Both the position numbers and the translations under genes were made by a program. Below the pieces are notes generated by a model that searched no databases, was not told the origin of the DNA, and saw nothing but the letters and a program-made list of their open reading frames with translations. Shown in pieces: positions 34,501-49,500 of a stretch of DNA of 64,000 nucleotides. How positions within the stretch are numbered: position 1 is the first letter of the stretch; each line of letters starts with the position of its first letter. Source of the DNA: Aphelocoma coerulescens (Eukaryota > Chordata > Aves > Passeriformes > Corvidae). Where the stretch lies: positions 55,581,109 through 55,645,108 of the forward strand of contig NW_027184085.1 of NCBI RefSeq assembly GCF_041296385.1, written 5' to 3'.

Positions 34501-37500
34501 AGAAAGGTCAGAAAAGGGCATAAAAATAGAAAATTGTGAGCAGCACAAATATGGACACAATAAGCTAAAACCTGAAACCAACATTCAAGTCCCAAATGTT
34601 ATCTTAGGCTATGTTGAAAAGCCCAAAGTTACTAGTCTCACCAGCACCTTAGAACATTAAAATTATCATTAACCCAATTATGCAATTAGCATTGACTACG
34701 GGATTTGGAAGGAAATAAAAAGGGGAAAAGGAAGCTGCCAAAAAAATCAGCTGTGCAGGCAAACATCTCCAAAAACTACAGTCAATCACTTAGGCTGTGG
34801 AAGTAATTTTTCCACAGCAGTGTAGAGTCACACCTAGCAAAAAACCCATATTTTTATTTATCTACTCATATTAGCAAGAATTACAGGCTGCAAGTGAGAG
34901 ACAGCAGAGGTCAGCAGACTGCCTTATTATCTTCTCTTAAAACTCACAATCAGCCCAGTATGTACTTCTCCCATCCCCACCACACACACTTCGAAGTGCT
35001 CTCCAGCCTGGTTGTAAATTAAAGTGATGACTGAAAACATTGTTTAGGAAACCAACAAATACTTCATGCTTTCAGCTCAGGTCTTAAAAATGCAGAAAAA
35101 TGAAAAATGCACCTTTCTTTCTTTATACTAAGCTCAAGCAGTCCTCAGAAAAGTTTCTGTAAGAGCACAGTAAAGATCAGATTACTGCTGTTGGGAAGTT
35201 TTTCAAAAACTAAAGTTAACTACACTATGCTTTTCTCCTTTTTTCCCTGCTTTCTGTCTTCACATAAAATTAGAAATGCTAAATCCCACTGGTGCACACA
35301 TACTCAATGCATCTGTGTCAGAATAATCTAAACCACTTCACCCTACTTTGCTCTGCTTCAAGAGAAGTCAACTACTGACTTTTAATCCTGAATTCAGTCT
35401 GCATGTAGTGTAACACCATAGGGCACCTTTAAGAGTGCACAGGGATCACAAGATGTCTTTGGTATTTTCAAGTAGCAGCGTTGCAGCTGTGAGGGTTTAG
35501 ATACCATAGAAGAGAAGTTTTTAAGGAGCTGTACAGCATTTTAAAGCAAGAGCTAGAAGATACTATGCAAACCTTCACCCTTCTCTTTTATCCAACAGAA
35601 GGACATTTCAACATGTGCAAGACATTTGTAAGCATATGAAGCATGTGCTCACTTTTAACAGGAAATAAGCACCAAGTGGACTACTGGATGCTCACTATCT
35701 GCCAGCTTGCTAACTTTAGAGGCTCAAATCTTTCCAGTCTCAGAAGGAAGGTACACCAGCAGTCAAGAGCTTCTTACACATTGCACATTAATCAAATTTA
35801 CTTAATTGAACCATAATTAATCAGGACTTCTTGACCATCATCATTTCCAGTATCTGTGTGACCTCCAGCAAGGAGGCACAGGCACACAGCACGTGGTGGG
35901 ACATTAAGGCTTTTGTGGTCCCTGGTTAGCAAGGTGGCATCTGTGACATGTCACATCTGTGATGTAACTTAAATTCAAAAAGGCACTGCCATGTACTGCA
36001 CCATGCTTAGCGTGAGACACAAAGGTAGCAGCATTTTGTTATCACTCTGTTTTGTCTGAATGCAGCACCAGCAGCATCAGTGTATGAAGCAGAAATTTTG
36101 CCATTAAATTTTATCTCTTATGGTACAGATAAAAAAATAATGGTGTAATAGCAATGGAGACCTTAACTCCACCTTTTGCTCTAGTTAGATGCAAAGAAGG
36201 AGAGAAAGAAGATGCTTTCTGATGGATCAAGTTTAGGCACAAAGCATCCAAAGGGGATGTGCCTAAAGGGGGCATGGAAGAGGCCAGGTGTGTTGAGGTT
36301 TTAAAGTTTATCACACACAGGCATCCCCTGAGGCAGTCCCATTCTAGATGCTCAAGAGCATAGTGCCAATAACATCAAGGGTGTGGATTCAATCCCTGTA
36401 TGAACCATTCACTTAAGAGCTGGACTTGATGATCCTTGTGGGTCCCTTTCAGCTCAGAATTTTCTGTGATCTGTGATCATTGTCTTAAAAAAAAAAAATG
36501 GAAAGAAAGACTCAAATCACAAGTAACACAATCCATTCCGCAAAGTAAAAATCCCTCTTTTTATAGTACCCTTCAAGAATGTTCTCATTGTCCCCTTCAG
36601 TGACAACCACTTGACCACCAGCAAGAAAAAAATCTTGTGGTTCACTCAATAAATAACAGCAATAGTCAATAAAGCAATAATGGTCCTAAAAAGCAACCAC
36701 CATTGCACAGATACATCTGAAGCTACACGAGAATCCTGCAACCCAAATTCTGTAGGGTACAGTACACTTACCTTGGGTCTGAAGTTGGTGGTTGGTCCTA
36801 CATACTCATGCTGGGCTTTCACGGTTCCCCAAGGATGGTGTATTTTGAAACATTCATTGCAATAGCTTGCACTGCAGTCCATGCAGCTCTTTGTGGACTC
36901 CTGAGGTGGAGGTTTGCAGAAATCACACATAATAGCAATGGCTGCCCTGGCTGCCTGTCTGTATCTTTCCACAATGGTTTCCAAAGTGAAGTTGCGAAAT
37001 AAGCCATTGATGCCACGCTCTCCAAGATCAATATCCCGCTGGCAACCAGGACAAGGAAACAGAGTCGATCTAGGAGTCAGTGAATTGCGTTTTCTGCCTG
37101 TGTAGACACCAAAGCCCAGTTCAGGATGAGCACAAACCAAACTGGTTTAGATTTTAAAAGAAGCACAGGAATCTATGAATCAATTCCAAACTGTAGCACA
37201 TCATCCAAACCAGTACAACACCAATTCAGATGCAGTCTGCCAAGCCAAAAAGAATACAATCGCCCTGACAAGGTACTGTAATTTCTGACTCCAAGGGACA
37301 TTACAAACTACTCTTCTACAACTTAATTTTATGTTAAGATAAATTTAGCTGTTCCAATTCTATCTTCTCTATCTAGTTTTGGATACACTCAGGCTGTAGC
37401 CTTTTGAAACAATAAACACAAAACCTCGTGGAAGCCAGGTGGTTTTAGACTAACTGGTTGCCCACATAGAGAGCAACAGCTTCCTAAGACATTAAAGTGA

Positions 37501-40500
37501 AAGATGCTTACTCCCAGAGCAACAGAAAAATATAGCCAGCTTTGAGCTCCCTGAAGCTTGCTTTGGCTGAGTTCAAACTTACTTTACTCATCCTAAGAGA
37601 CATCATAAAAAAAACCCAGGAAAATGAGGGAACAGTATGATATCTCAGCCAAATCATTTAGTGAAAAAATGCAGAGGCTGACTTGGCCCCTGCTGAAAGG
37701 CTTCAATAAAGGAGAGCTGCAAAATAAGCCCTGCACACCAAAGCGGAGTCTGAGGTAGTTATATGGGAGAGATTCCTCCACCCTGAACTGAGGAACCACA
37801 GATCTCCACAGGGTACATCTATCTTTAATAATTTCTAAAGGAGGAACTGCAGAGAAGCTGCATTCCTACCAAACAGCTACACACAAATTTCCCCCCCTCT
37901 CCAAAATAAAATCACAGGCTCAAGAAAAGCCACTAACCTAAGGAGCCCTTTGAGTCTGTTAGGGGAATGGCTCATACAGACTCAGAGGTTACTCACAAGG
38001 TGATGCTCCTGAGGTTATCAAACCAGGAGTGCATCCCATCTCCCTCATGAGCCCACAGGATGCAACTACCAGAAAGAATTCTTTATGTATTTCAAAAGCA
38101 GGCTAAGCCAGTCTTTAGGCTTAACTTGTATCCTCTCAGCTTCTCCTTACAAAGAAACAAAAAACACACATTCTGTAGCGCTGGTACATTGTTTTAAGAT
38201 CTCTCTGAGAACACTGCATGTCAGTATAACTAAATGTCCTGATTTCATCTGGGTTAGAGATAATTTTCTTCTCAGTAGGTGGTACAGTGGATCCAGTGTG
38301 AGAATAATGTTGTTACACACTGATGTTTTGGCTGTTGCTAAGTAGTCCTTACCCTAAATCTAGGACTTTTCAGTTTTCCATGCTTCACCAGTGAGCAGGT
38401 GCATGAAAAGCCGGGAGGGAGAACAGCCAGGACAGCTGACCCACACTGGCCAAAGGGATATTCCATACCATAGAATGTCATGTCCAGAACATAAACTAGG
38501 GGCAGTCAGCTGGGACAGGCTGGGCACAGGGCAGTGAGTGAACAACTGTATTGTGCATCACTTGTTTATCTTGGATTTTATTCCTCTTTCTCTTTTGCAT
38601 TGCTATTTTTTTAAATTATTGTTATCCCTCCAGCATATACTCCAGTATATAATTAACTCTATTCCAGCTGAAACCAGGACACTAACAAATTTGTAAATGG
38701 AGGTATGACTTAAAGGTGAATTCTTAGTGTGGAAATTGGTTCTTCAGAAGGGAAACTTGTTCTTCTCTGTATTTAATCAGTATTTTCCCATCAAAAATGC
38801 TAATTATAATATAATAATAATGCTTTTTTTCTTCCTGAAGTGTCCTGTGATGCTACCCAAAATACACTTGCCTTGGGCTGCTCTCCTGTTGCCCCTTCAC
38901 TTTAAAATCCAAAACCTCCATTCCTATCATGCCCTTTCCAGTCTCTTCAAATGAAACACCAAACCAACACTCCTACAAGGAATTAGTTCCTTTAAATATC
39001 TTTGAAATTTGACCCGTGGTAGTTATGCATGACTGTCAGCTAAGAAGTCACAATTGGAGCATGGATAAGTGTGCATGCACTGACAGTCTCCCACCCAGCT
39101 CGTCCCATGCCTTTCTGTAAATTCTGAGCAGAACTAGGCTGCAGTTACAGAACAGGATGGGTGACACAAGACAGGTATACATCTCTCTGGCTACGAGAGC
39201 AGAGATTTTTTTTTTCATATTTCATATTTTTTCAGTACTTACTTGAAGTGAATTAATTACTGCACATCCTGCAGTACCTATAACTTGGCATACACAGCAA
39301 CACACGCATGCAAGGCACAGCAACAGCAGTGAAACACAAACTGTATTTCCAGTGTATGCTCCAAGCCAGCACTGCACACGGCAACACAGAGAAATCTTCT
39401 ACATAGACTTCTACTACATCTTAGACAAAAATATGACTTCACATGCAGTGCCATGCAGACAGTAGCTACAAAAAGTGATCTAGAATACATACATTTGCTG
39501 AAACTAAGAAAATAATCATACAGTGTGGCACATATCAGGACTGCCTACAAGTAGTATGCTACAGCAGAGAGCAAACAATGACAAAGCAAGATAACAAGGA
39601 AAAAAAAAAACATGGTGCAGTGGTCAAGTTTAAAAATACAATCTGAAATTCAAATCCATCCCAATGGAGGCCTTTCATTCTGCCCATGGTGGACCAAAAT
39701 GAGACTGTCATCATGAGCCATGCTCTGCAAAGACTGGTGACATTGTTTACGGAAAGCAATCCAGTATCAACGAAGTCCTGCACACCTTCAGATGTCTCAT
39801 CCCTTTTCATTGACAGCACTTCGAGAGTCTAGGTTGGGTTTTTTTTCCTATTTTAAATCTTGGAAATTTATTTGCAAACCGTCTTGCAGTGTTCTGCAAC
39901 TTTGACACTCAAAAGTAAGGATATACAGTCTCTTTCTGCCTAGAGAGTGTTAAAATATTAACACTCTAATTTGCTTTCTGCTTAAAGGATTTCTACACTC
40001 GTACTTTAAGAAGAATGCACTGATGAAGTAACGAATTACTTTGGACACTGTCTTTCTATCTGTCTTGTGTCCAGTTTGCTAAAACTGAATTCTGGTTATA
40101 CACAAAAAAATCCTAACAAAGAAAAAGCACACACAAAAAAACCAGAGCAACAAACCCCCTGGATTTTGTAGACATATACAGACGTGCAGCTCAGGGAAAC
40201 TTAGGTCCTACCCACATTCTCTTTCCTTTGCCAATTCAGTTTACAACAAGCAAATACGTATTTTGTGAAATATTAGAAATCATCACATGAAATTTTCCAC
40301 TGTGATTTGTAAACTGATTGCTCCACTTACAATAAGTTGCTCAATCAGTTACAAAAAATTATCACAACATAGACTCAGAAATGTTACCATACAGATTGCA
40401 ATGACTTGGGTCAAAGAGCAATCTTAAGTATGTCCTTTAAAGACAATGTTTAAATGTCATCTTCCCAAGGAGAGGTACCAACACTTAAAATGTTGAAAAG

Positions 40501-43500
40501 TCCAAGCTGCAATGAATGGTTTGCAAAGGGATAAGACATCTTAAAGATAAAGTTGTGTTTTCCAAGTAAACAGTATTACCAGAATTCTATGGTTGTGGAA
40601 GACACGGACATTAAATGTGTGAAAGTTTAAAAAAAAAGATTTAAAAGTCAACTGGATTCTCTTGAAAGGTTGGGGGTTTTTTAAAATATAAATATATATT
40701 TCCACCCCATATCTCAGGTGATGCTTTTGTATGGACTTTTAGGGGGAAGGAAAAAGGGGAGGGGGGAAGGGGATAGGGTTAGCAAGGGGAAGGGATAAAG
40801 AGGGAAGGGGAAGAGAAAGGGAGATGAAGCAGGGAGAGGGGCAAGGCCTCATCAGAGAAGCCAGCAGAGCTCAAATGTTACTTTCAGACACTTTAGTTTT
40901 TCACAAATTGAAAGTGCTTTCTGCCAAAAGAACAGATACGGACAGCTTTCCAAGAAGTCTGACAGTATCGTGTGGTATCTCTGTTTTGTGACACATTCAG
41001 CCTTCAACTGAGGCAATTTAAACTCCCTCTTCCGATCAGCTGCTTTGTCCTCCACTGAGTGTGAAATTCAGATTTGTGTTTAGCTCAGTTCACATCTTTC
41101 TTGAAGGACACCTATATTCCTATGGATTCCTCATGTGTCTTCCAATACTGTGGCAACAAGGAATTTGGGGACCTTCTCTTTTTTGACCGACCGTTACATA
41201 AAAAAATAAGAAATCAGTATTTAAAAAGTCCACACAGTGACTGAGCTTTTCAATTTTGGAAATGAGATATAATTAAAACACTGACTATCCTTCAATCTGA
41301 TTGTGTCATTAGACACACCAAATATTACAAGTCTGTAAATGCAAAATGTTTCGTTTTCCTCACATATTCATGTGCTGTGATAAACTGTGAGATTCAGATC
41401 TACCTACTCATATCAACATGGTGTAAATTTCAATCTGTTCTTCATCAAATGAAGCAGGCTTAGATACAATAAAGAACCAATATTACATTCCTTTTAAAAG
41501 TGATGGCCAAACATGATGTGTAAACATTAGGAAGATCAATCCATTAATCACTCTTCATTACCAGTAAGACAGCAGTTGCACTGAAACATAAGCATGTAAA
41601 CTCCTGAAAATTAAAAAGCAGGGGGTGGAGGAAGTGGTGTGGTGGTTGCTGGGGTTCTGTGTGCATTTTTGCACCCACCAATATATATTCAGTCGTGTAC
41701 ACACACAAGGAAAAAAATCTAAGCCAACCCTTAACTGAATTCCAGTCCAGTTGACCTTTAAATCAGTCTTGCACAGAATGAAAAGCTGTCCTCACAGAAC
41801 TTCTTTGCTGTACCTTTGCTCACTGCAAAAGCCTTTTTGTGGACTTGACCACTGACAAAAAGCTATATGCTAACCAACAATAGTTAACTCGAGATCTAAA
41901 TGCTAGACTATCTCTAGCCAACACAAGAAGTGAAGCATTTCTACCTCTGCACCCAAAAGACCTCCTCTGTGAGGCTGCGAACAATGAACAGAGAGCTGTT
42001 TAGACATCAAAAAATGAGATATACCATTGGTTTACAATGGTTCAAATGAAAAGCATCAACTCCTTTCTCTCCTGTGGCTGTTAAACTCCTGCAGGGTTGA
42101 AAGGCAAGAATGTTTAATTTCCTAGCATATCAAACAACTGTAATATTTAAGCAGAACAGGAAAAGGGAGAAAGAAGGCATTGGGGGGGAGAGGGACAGGG
42201 AGAGATACTTCCAACATTCTCACAAGTGTCAACATAACCACATTACACACTTTAATTACACCAACACTGTAATTACAGTAACATTAAAGGTAATGGAACA
42301 GCAATGAGAAATAGCCTTCATTTTCATGTTATATACCGCATGATTTTTTTAATTAAAAATGATTTTAAATACAATATAAAGAGGAGTATTTTTAAACCAA
42401 CACACTGGATTTTAAGCAGCATATACACTCCATTTCAATGAGCTCTGTCCTTTTCACATTAAGATAAATTGTACTTGTAAATGCAAGCTGTGTGTGCACA
42501 ACAAATACAGAATAGGACCAAATACAGACCAGCTCCTTCTGGCATACCAAGAATTTAAATGCCAAACCCATTTAAAATAGATTATATTCCTTATGGAGAC
42601 AGCAGGGATTCCTTAAGTGGGAAAAAAAAAAACAACCAAAAAAACCCATAGTGGAAAGGTGTCATATGCCTTTTGAAATGTGACACTAATATCTTGACAC
42701 TGACATGCCCTGCACGAGCCTCCCAGAAGTTCTAGTAGGTTTTTGTTATGCATGTGAGACCCTGCTTTGGATATTTTCTTAGCATTTTCTCTCTTATGGA
42801 GCTGTTTTCTTGCAAATTCCCCTACAGATCACAAACCAAATTTAGCAAGGCAATACACAATATGAGTACTCCAGATGCAAGACAACAACTGTGCAAATGT
42901 AAATTGCAAGCTGGTGACCACTGCTGGTACCAAACTGTCTGAGAGCAAATCTCACACTTGATACAGCAATGGAGCTACAATGCCTGTTACATTAGAAGCA
43001 AAGACAGTACAACCTGAATTTACAAATTTATTCTTTAATGCTGCCATTTCCATATGCTTTTCATTCTGCAAATCTGAACTGTCTGAGATGATAATTTTCC
43101 TGTGATGTGCATCTGCCCAATGCTCTTTGAGGTAAGAAGGGGGAAGCTCATTATTTCCAAGTCTCAACTTTCTCTTGCTACTCATCAAACAGGTCTTTAG
43201 GAAAGCAATCACCTCTCTACTAGCAGGTCAGATGAGGCGATATATTCCAATCAGTTTGCTGAGATGGTGGCAGACTCCAGTGGATTTAAAGATTACAACT
43301 CCAGCAACAACTTGTGTACATGTGTCTCAGGATAGGGTGGTGGTAGCAGGGGGAATACCAAAAACTGGTGGTTTTTTGCTTATCAGACTGATTGGAAAGA
43401 GTACCAGTACTAACAATTCAGTAGTTGTTTACACATTTGATCTGTGAAAACTGGGAAGGATGAACTTTAGTAACACAAAATATAAGAGAGCTTTAGAGTT

Positions 43501-46500
43501 TGTCCTGTTAGTAACTCTTCCAGAGCACGGGGGAATGTGGTTTTAAAGTGGATAATTATGTCAGAAGAAAGCCTAAAAGCCAAGATGAGGTATCTTTCAA
43601 GAAGTAAAGCATGCACAAATCACTTTCAATGCATCTGTATAAAAGCAGATCAACTCATCCGTGGATTACACTGACTGCAAGAATCTTCCTAGCATGATAC
43701 CACAAAGAGCATGAGGAGTCCTACAGCTAAGCACTCCTTAAACCTTCGAGCAGACCACAATAAAGGAGGCTGTTAGGGCTGTCTGCTTATAGTCATCTGT
43801 CCTTCAAATCTGCAGTCATGCAATAATCATAACCAATGGAAAATTATTTACTGTATGCATAATGAAGTGGGCAGGGCAAAACTCTAACTTGCAAAGTCTG
43901 CACAGGCTCAGAAGGAAGTCAGAACTACTGCATTGGGGCTGGTTGAAACCAGAGCAAACCACTGACCAGCAATGAAATTGCCAAAATCTACATCTCCACG
44001 CTACTGAACACGATGCTATTGCATCTCCATGTAAATGAAATACAGAAATAAACAAACACAATGGTTATAAAGATTTACAGAATGCCACAAAGACATTTAT
44101 TATAGATGAAACAGAGTGCATTGTCCTTAAAAATATTCCCATTGTTCTTGACACAAAATGAACAAGAGTAGCACTATCCCTAAGTCATCTCTGTAACCGT
44201 ATCAGGAGTACCAGGAAGACATTTTACCAATGCAGATACCATTCAGCTCAAGCCAGTCTAATAATAAAATCAGGAAAACATGCACAAATTCTGATACATA
44301 CCTGATCTATTAATCCTGTCAATTCTGTCCATGCTAGAAGCAGAGATTCTAATTCGAGGGCTACTCTGATTAGAGGATTCAGAGCCTCCATCAGCAAAGG
44401 AGTCTTCAAACGCAAAAAGTATTTCTTTCACACATTTGTGACAGACATTGTGCTGGCAGGGAAGGATGAGTGGATGGGTAAACAATTCCTTGCATGCTGG
44501 GCAGATAAGCTCTCTTTCAATACCCTTAATGGCAACCTTCATGATAGAAAGAGGGAGAAACAAGTGTAAGCGCAGGAAAACACAAGCCACCAAGAGTTAT
44601 GGCACTGCTCTATGTCACCAAACCCCAGATCTGTAGAATAATTGCACACAGTTTTATCTGGTTTGAGGCACTTCTCTGACTAAAACAAATCTCAATTAAC
44701 ATTTATGAAAGCACTGACACCATTCATTTCAACTGAAGTGAGCATTGCCACTAGGCAAACTCAGTTCATCTTTAGGTCATGTCTGCATTGCAGGGGAGGA
44801 AAGGAGGGGAGTAGTCTTAATTCCACTCAAGGACCTAGTGAAACACATGCAACCATACTTCTTAACAATAGGAGTTCGTATGTTTAGCTTGCTCGCTGGC
44901 TTTCGAAGAGGAAGGGGGGAAAAAAGAAATTAAGTGTCAGACTGGTTAAACAACAGGCTTTCTTGACGTATAATTCACGTTTAAGGGCTGCAACTGTCTT
45001 GACTTCATTAGGGTAATAGTTTCGAGTCAGAAACATTATTTATTTATTTATGTATACGTTTATTTACGTCTTGTATCTGTCGCACAAAGAGCCGCCTGTG
45101 GATCGGTGCGGCTGTTCAGTAATTCCGTGGCCCCCGCGGCCGCCCCTGGCACCGCGCCCCGCCGAGCACCAGCGTCGGGCGGGCGCAGGCAGCGCCCGCT
45201 CCGCCCGGCGCCCTCCGGGAGCGCTTCCCCTGCGCGCACCGCGCCGGTCGGAGCTCCCTGCGAGCCCTGCCCGCCGTCCCGGCTGCCCTACCGGCCGGGC
45301 ACGGACGAACCTGTCGGCGCACACCGGGGGGACTGACAGACAGACAGACAGACAGGCAGGCAGACAGGCAGGCAGACACCCTATAGCCCCCCGCATCACA
45401 AGCGGAGGGACGACGCACCCCGCCCCGGCGGCCGCGCCCCGCCGGTTCCCCCGCGCTCACCGGGCTCTCCAGCCGATCGCTCTCCATCCCGCCGCCTCCT
45501 CCTCCACCTCCTCCTCCTGCGCCGGGGCGCCGTCAGCCCGGGCGGGCGGCCGGGACGCGGACGGTGCAGCGCCCGCGGCGGCACCCGGCGCAAAATGGCG
45601 AGCGAGAGAGCGAGAGGGCGAGCGGGCGGGCGGGCGGGCGCGGGGCAGCGCGGGCGGGGCGGGGCGGGCGCGCCCGCGGCAGCAGCCGCACAGCGGAGCT
45701 GTCCAGCTGCCCCCGCCGCGCCGCGCCCCGCGGGACACCGGCTCCTTCGCTGCTATTGTCTCGGTCCTTTTTCTCGCCAAGCGTTACCGGAAATACCGCC
45801 CGTCCCGGCGGCCGGCAGTATTGAGTGCTTTCGCGCTCAGACCCTGCAATTGATCACCTCCCGTGGTACCCGTGACAGAAAATCGCTGAATTGTTGAACG
45901 GTTTGCGTTGGAAGGGATGTTGAAGGTGACAGAATCACAGAATCAATCAGGTTGGAAAAGACCTCTGAGACCTTCGAGTCCAATCTATGTCCTAGAGCGA
46001 TATTGTCAACTGGACCTTGGCACTAAGTGCTGCATCCAGTCTTTCCTTAAATAGTTCCACCACGTCCCTGGGCTTTGAAGAAATTCTTTCTTATGTCCAA
46101 CCTAAATTTCCCCCAACACAGCTTAAAATTGTCCTGTGTCATCCTAAACATCTAACTCCAATCCCCCTACTGTGGCCAGGGACACCTTCCATGAGACCAG
46201 ATTGCTCAAGCCCCCATTCAGCCTGGCCTTGCACCACGGATGGAACATCCACAGCTTCTCTGGGCAACCTGTGCCAATGTCTCACCACCCTTTCAGTGAA
46301 GAATTTCTTCCTAATATTTAATATAAACCTGCCCTCTTTAAGTTTAAACTCATTCGCCTTTTTATACTACCTGGCCATTTTAAAACTCCTCTCCCTCTTT
46401 TTTGTTATGTCCCCTTTAAGTACTGAAAGGCCACAATAAGGTCTCCATGGAACCTTCTCCATGCTCAACAGTCCCAACTCTCTCAGCCTGTCTTCACAGG

Positions 46501-49500
46501 AGAGGTGCTATAGCCCTCTGATCAGTTTTGTAGCTCTCTTTTGGGTTCACTCCAACAAGTCTGTGTCTGTCTTTTGCTGAGAATTGCAGAGCTGGATGCA
46601 GTACTCCAGGTGAGGTGTCACAAAAGCTGCTGGCCACACTTCTTTTGATGTAACCCAGGATACAATTGGCTGCAAGTGCACACTGTTGGCTCATATCCAA
46701 CTTTTCATCCATGAGAAACCCCAAGTCCTTCTCCTCAGGGCTGCTCTCAACAACTTCTTCTCCCAGTCTGTACTCACATTTGGAATTGCTCCAACCCAGG
46801 TGCAGCTCCTTGCACTTGCACTTGCTGAACTTCGTGATGTTCTCATGGGTCCAGTTCTAGGTTTGTCCAGGTCTCCCTGGGTGGCATCCCTTCCTTCTGG
46901 TGTGTCCAGCTGCACTGCTCACATTTGTGCCATCTGCAGATTTGCTGAGGGCCCTGGATCTCACTGTCAGGTCGTTTTTAAAGATACTGAAAAGCACCAG
47001 TCCCAAGAGAGACCCCTGAGGGACACCACTCATCACTGGCCTTCACCTGGACACAGAGCCATTGACCACAACTCTCTGGCCAATTCCTTATCTGCTGAAT
47101 GCTCCATCCATCAAATCCATGTCTCTCCAATTTGGAGATAAGGATGTCATGTGGGACCATGTCAAAGGCTTTACAGAAGTCATCTCTTGGTATTCCCATG
47201 TCAACTGTTGCAGCCACCCCATCACAGAAGGTGATCAGTTTGGTGAAGCACAATTTGCCCTTACTGAAGCCTTGAATAAGGCTCACAAATCTGTAATTCT
47301 CCAGACATTCCTTCATCCCTTTGTTAAAAATTGGCATGGTGTTTCCCCTTTTCTAGTCACTGGGGACTTTGCCTGACTGCTGTGAGTTCTCCAATATCAT
47401 GCAGGAGGCGTGCACCAGGCAGCTTTTGTGGCAGCTAGGATGAAAAAGAGGTGAGGAAGTGGTTATGACAGCCAGCACCTCCTACCTTCCCCTTACACCA
47501 TGTTTCTCTTGGAAAAGGGGTGGCAAATACTCCTTCCACCATCCACCAGAACAAACAAAAATACTTTTAAATTTCCAGCATCCTCAGGTTTTAGCAAGGG
47601 TGCAGACACAACCATTGCAGTAGCAATAGTTAACATAGCACTAGGCTAAGGGAGAAAAAACACCAGTTAGCAAGCTTGGAGTGAAAGCATACACTGTCCT
47701 CACATGACACAGCTGAAGGAGATTTTCTTAATTAAAGTACATGAAGCCTGGGTTATGCGAATGATGAAACGTTGTCTGTCTGACAAATCCTAAATTTGAC
47801 CTACTTGCCTATTTGAAGAAAAACATCAGGATAAAAAGTTCCCTTTTCCCCTCAAAACTACTTTCCGTATGAGTCAATAAAACAAACATAGTTGAAATGT
47901 CTTACTTGGGCATTATTTACACCTGGGTTCCAGTGGCCTGGATATGAAACTTGAATGGAAATTTACACTCAGAAATCATGAAGACAGAGGTGATTTTTTA
48001 CATGTCCAGTACAACAAAGAATTTTCTACAGAACACTTAAAAAGATATTATTTAACATTTACTTTAGTAACCAATCTCATAAAAATACAGAGTACTGTGC
48101 TTGATAGTGCCAGTAAATATACAGTATGTGTATTCAAACTGAAACATGTCACTTAACTGGGCAGGGGGGAGAACTGGTTGGTAAGGTCATGTGTTGTAAG
48201 CCTTCCAACTATGTTTTGAATATGTTTTGATTTGCAATCATCTGAATAAGTATATTGTCTCTTAACCATCTCTACTATTCCCAGATTTCCTGACATTACA
48301 GGCAGGCAGCTTTTAATAAGCACTTGTCTTCACTAGCACACTACCCACCATGACACTGGACTGTGGTTCAGACAGGGCCAAATAAGCTATCAGCCTCAGA
48401 CTGGAACAAAGACCCCTTGACTCTACAGCTGCCTTTGAAACAGTGGGAAGAAATTTTGTCTTTGGTGGCACAGCAAGGAAAATGATTCTGCACTTCATGG
48501 CAGAGGTGTAGATGACAGCAGCAGGTGGGTGTTGCTAGTGCGGACAAACCTGGAGCACACATTTTCCCCTGTCCTCCTGCATTCTTCACATGGACCACAG
48601 TGCCAACTACTGTTACTGCCAGGACTTGTGAATGAGTCTTTGTTCAATCCCTTAATAGTTCGTTAAGGTATTATCTTGTTTGTGTACCTGTTTGCTCTGG
48701 CTTCAGAGTACTTTAGAGCAAGATTTTAATTACCACCTCCAGCACATTAAGATCTTACATGGAAGAAAATGTCCTTGAAGGCCTCCAAAGGGCAAAACTC
48801 CCTCTTCTGCACACATACCTTTTTACTAGCCTTTTGATCCTCTCCCAGCCCAGGACTACTAAATTTGCAGTGCCAAAATTCTCATTAGCTTTAGGTACTG
48901 GGAGGAAAAAGCAACAGCTAGGAATGACTGATACATTAAAAAGATAAGAGCACAAACCAGCGTCAGAAAAGGCTCCTGTCCTTAGCTTCCAAAAACGGGG
49001 TCAACAAGATCAGCATGACTACAGAAGTCAGACCTACCCTTCTGCTTTGTTTCCAGCCAAAGACATGCATCATTCTGCTCACAAGGGCCTCCTTTTGCAT
49101 GGAGTAATACCTGGGTAGGGTCTAAGTAGTTCTACACATCCTTCTAAATTCACCTCAGCAGACAGAGTCTGACTAGGAGTTACAGCATGGCCTGCACTCC
49201 CAAGACAGCAGAAGAAGACAGAAATTGGGGTGGGTGGGTGTTGCCATCCTATTTCCCCCTTACCTCAGGTTAAATGTGCCTATTGATTTAATAATTGATA
49301 CGCAGAAATCTCCCAGGTGCTCATTTGCATTAACTATATAGTTTCAAGAAGGATGCAGCACTGCTTTCCAACAAGCTGTAAAAATCCTACACTTGTTAAA
49401 CAGTGCAGCTGCAGTCCTACTGCATGAAAAACATGAGACTGTCCCAAAGCACCAGGACAGTTCTGCCAACACCTCCTCTGCCTTCAGTAGGTCTTCAGAC

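Larger units (their letters stand above)
45100..45860. promoter_or_regulatory. second CpG island around putative exon 1b
   Basis: Very GC-rich block with many CpGs and GGCGGG/GGGCGG boxes (potential Sp1 sites) at about 45620-45680, upstream of exon 1b on the minus strand. Sharp boundaries against AT-rich DNA on both sides. Probably an internal promoter of TRIM36. Long open frames across it come from its low stop-codon density, not from coding. Confidence 0.7.

Noticed and set aside
34257..34595. 112-codon minus-strand frame with a His-Thr repeat
   Set aside because: The repeat is a translation of the GT microsatellite; intronic and unsupported.
45050..45853. 267-codon plus-strand frame and several other long frames at 45.1-45.9 kb
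   Set aside because: Arginine/alanine/proline-rich translation from a CpG island, open in several frames at once because of high GC. No domain.
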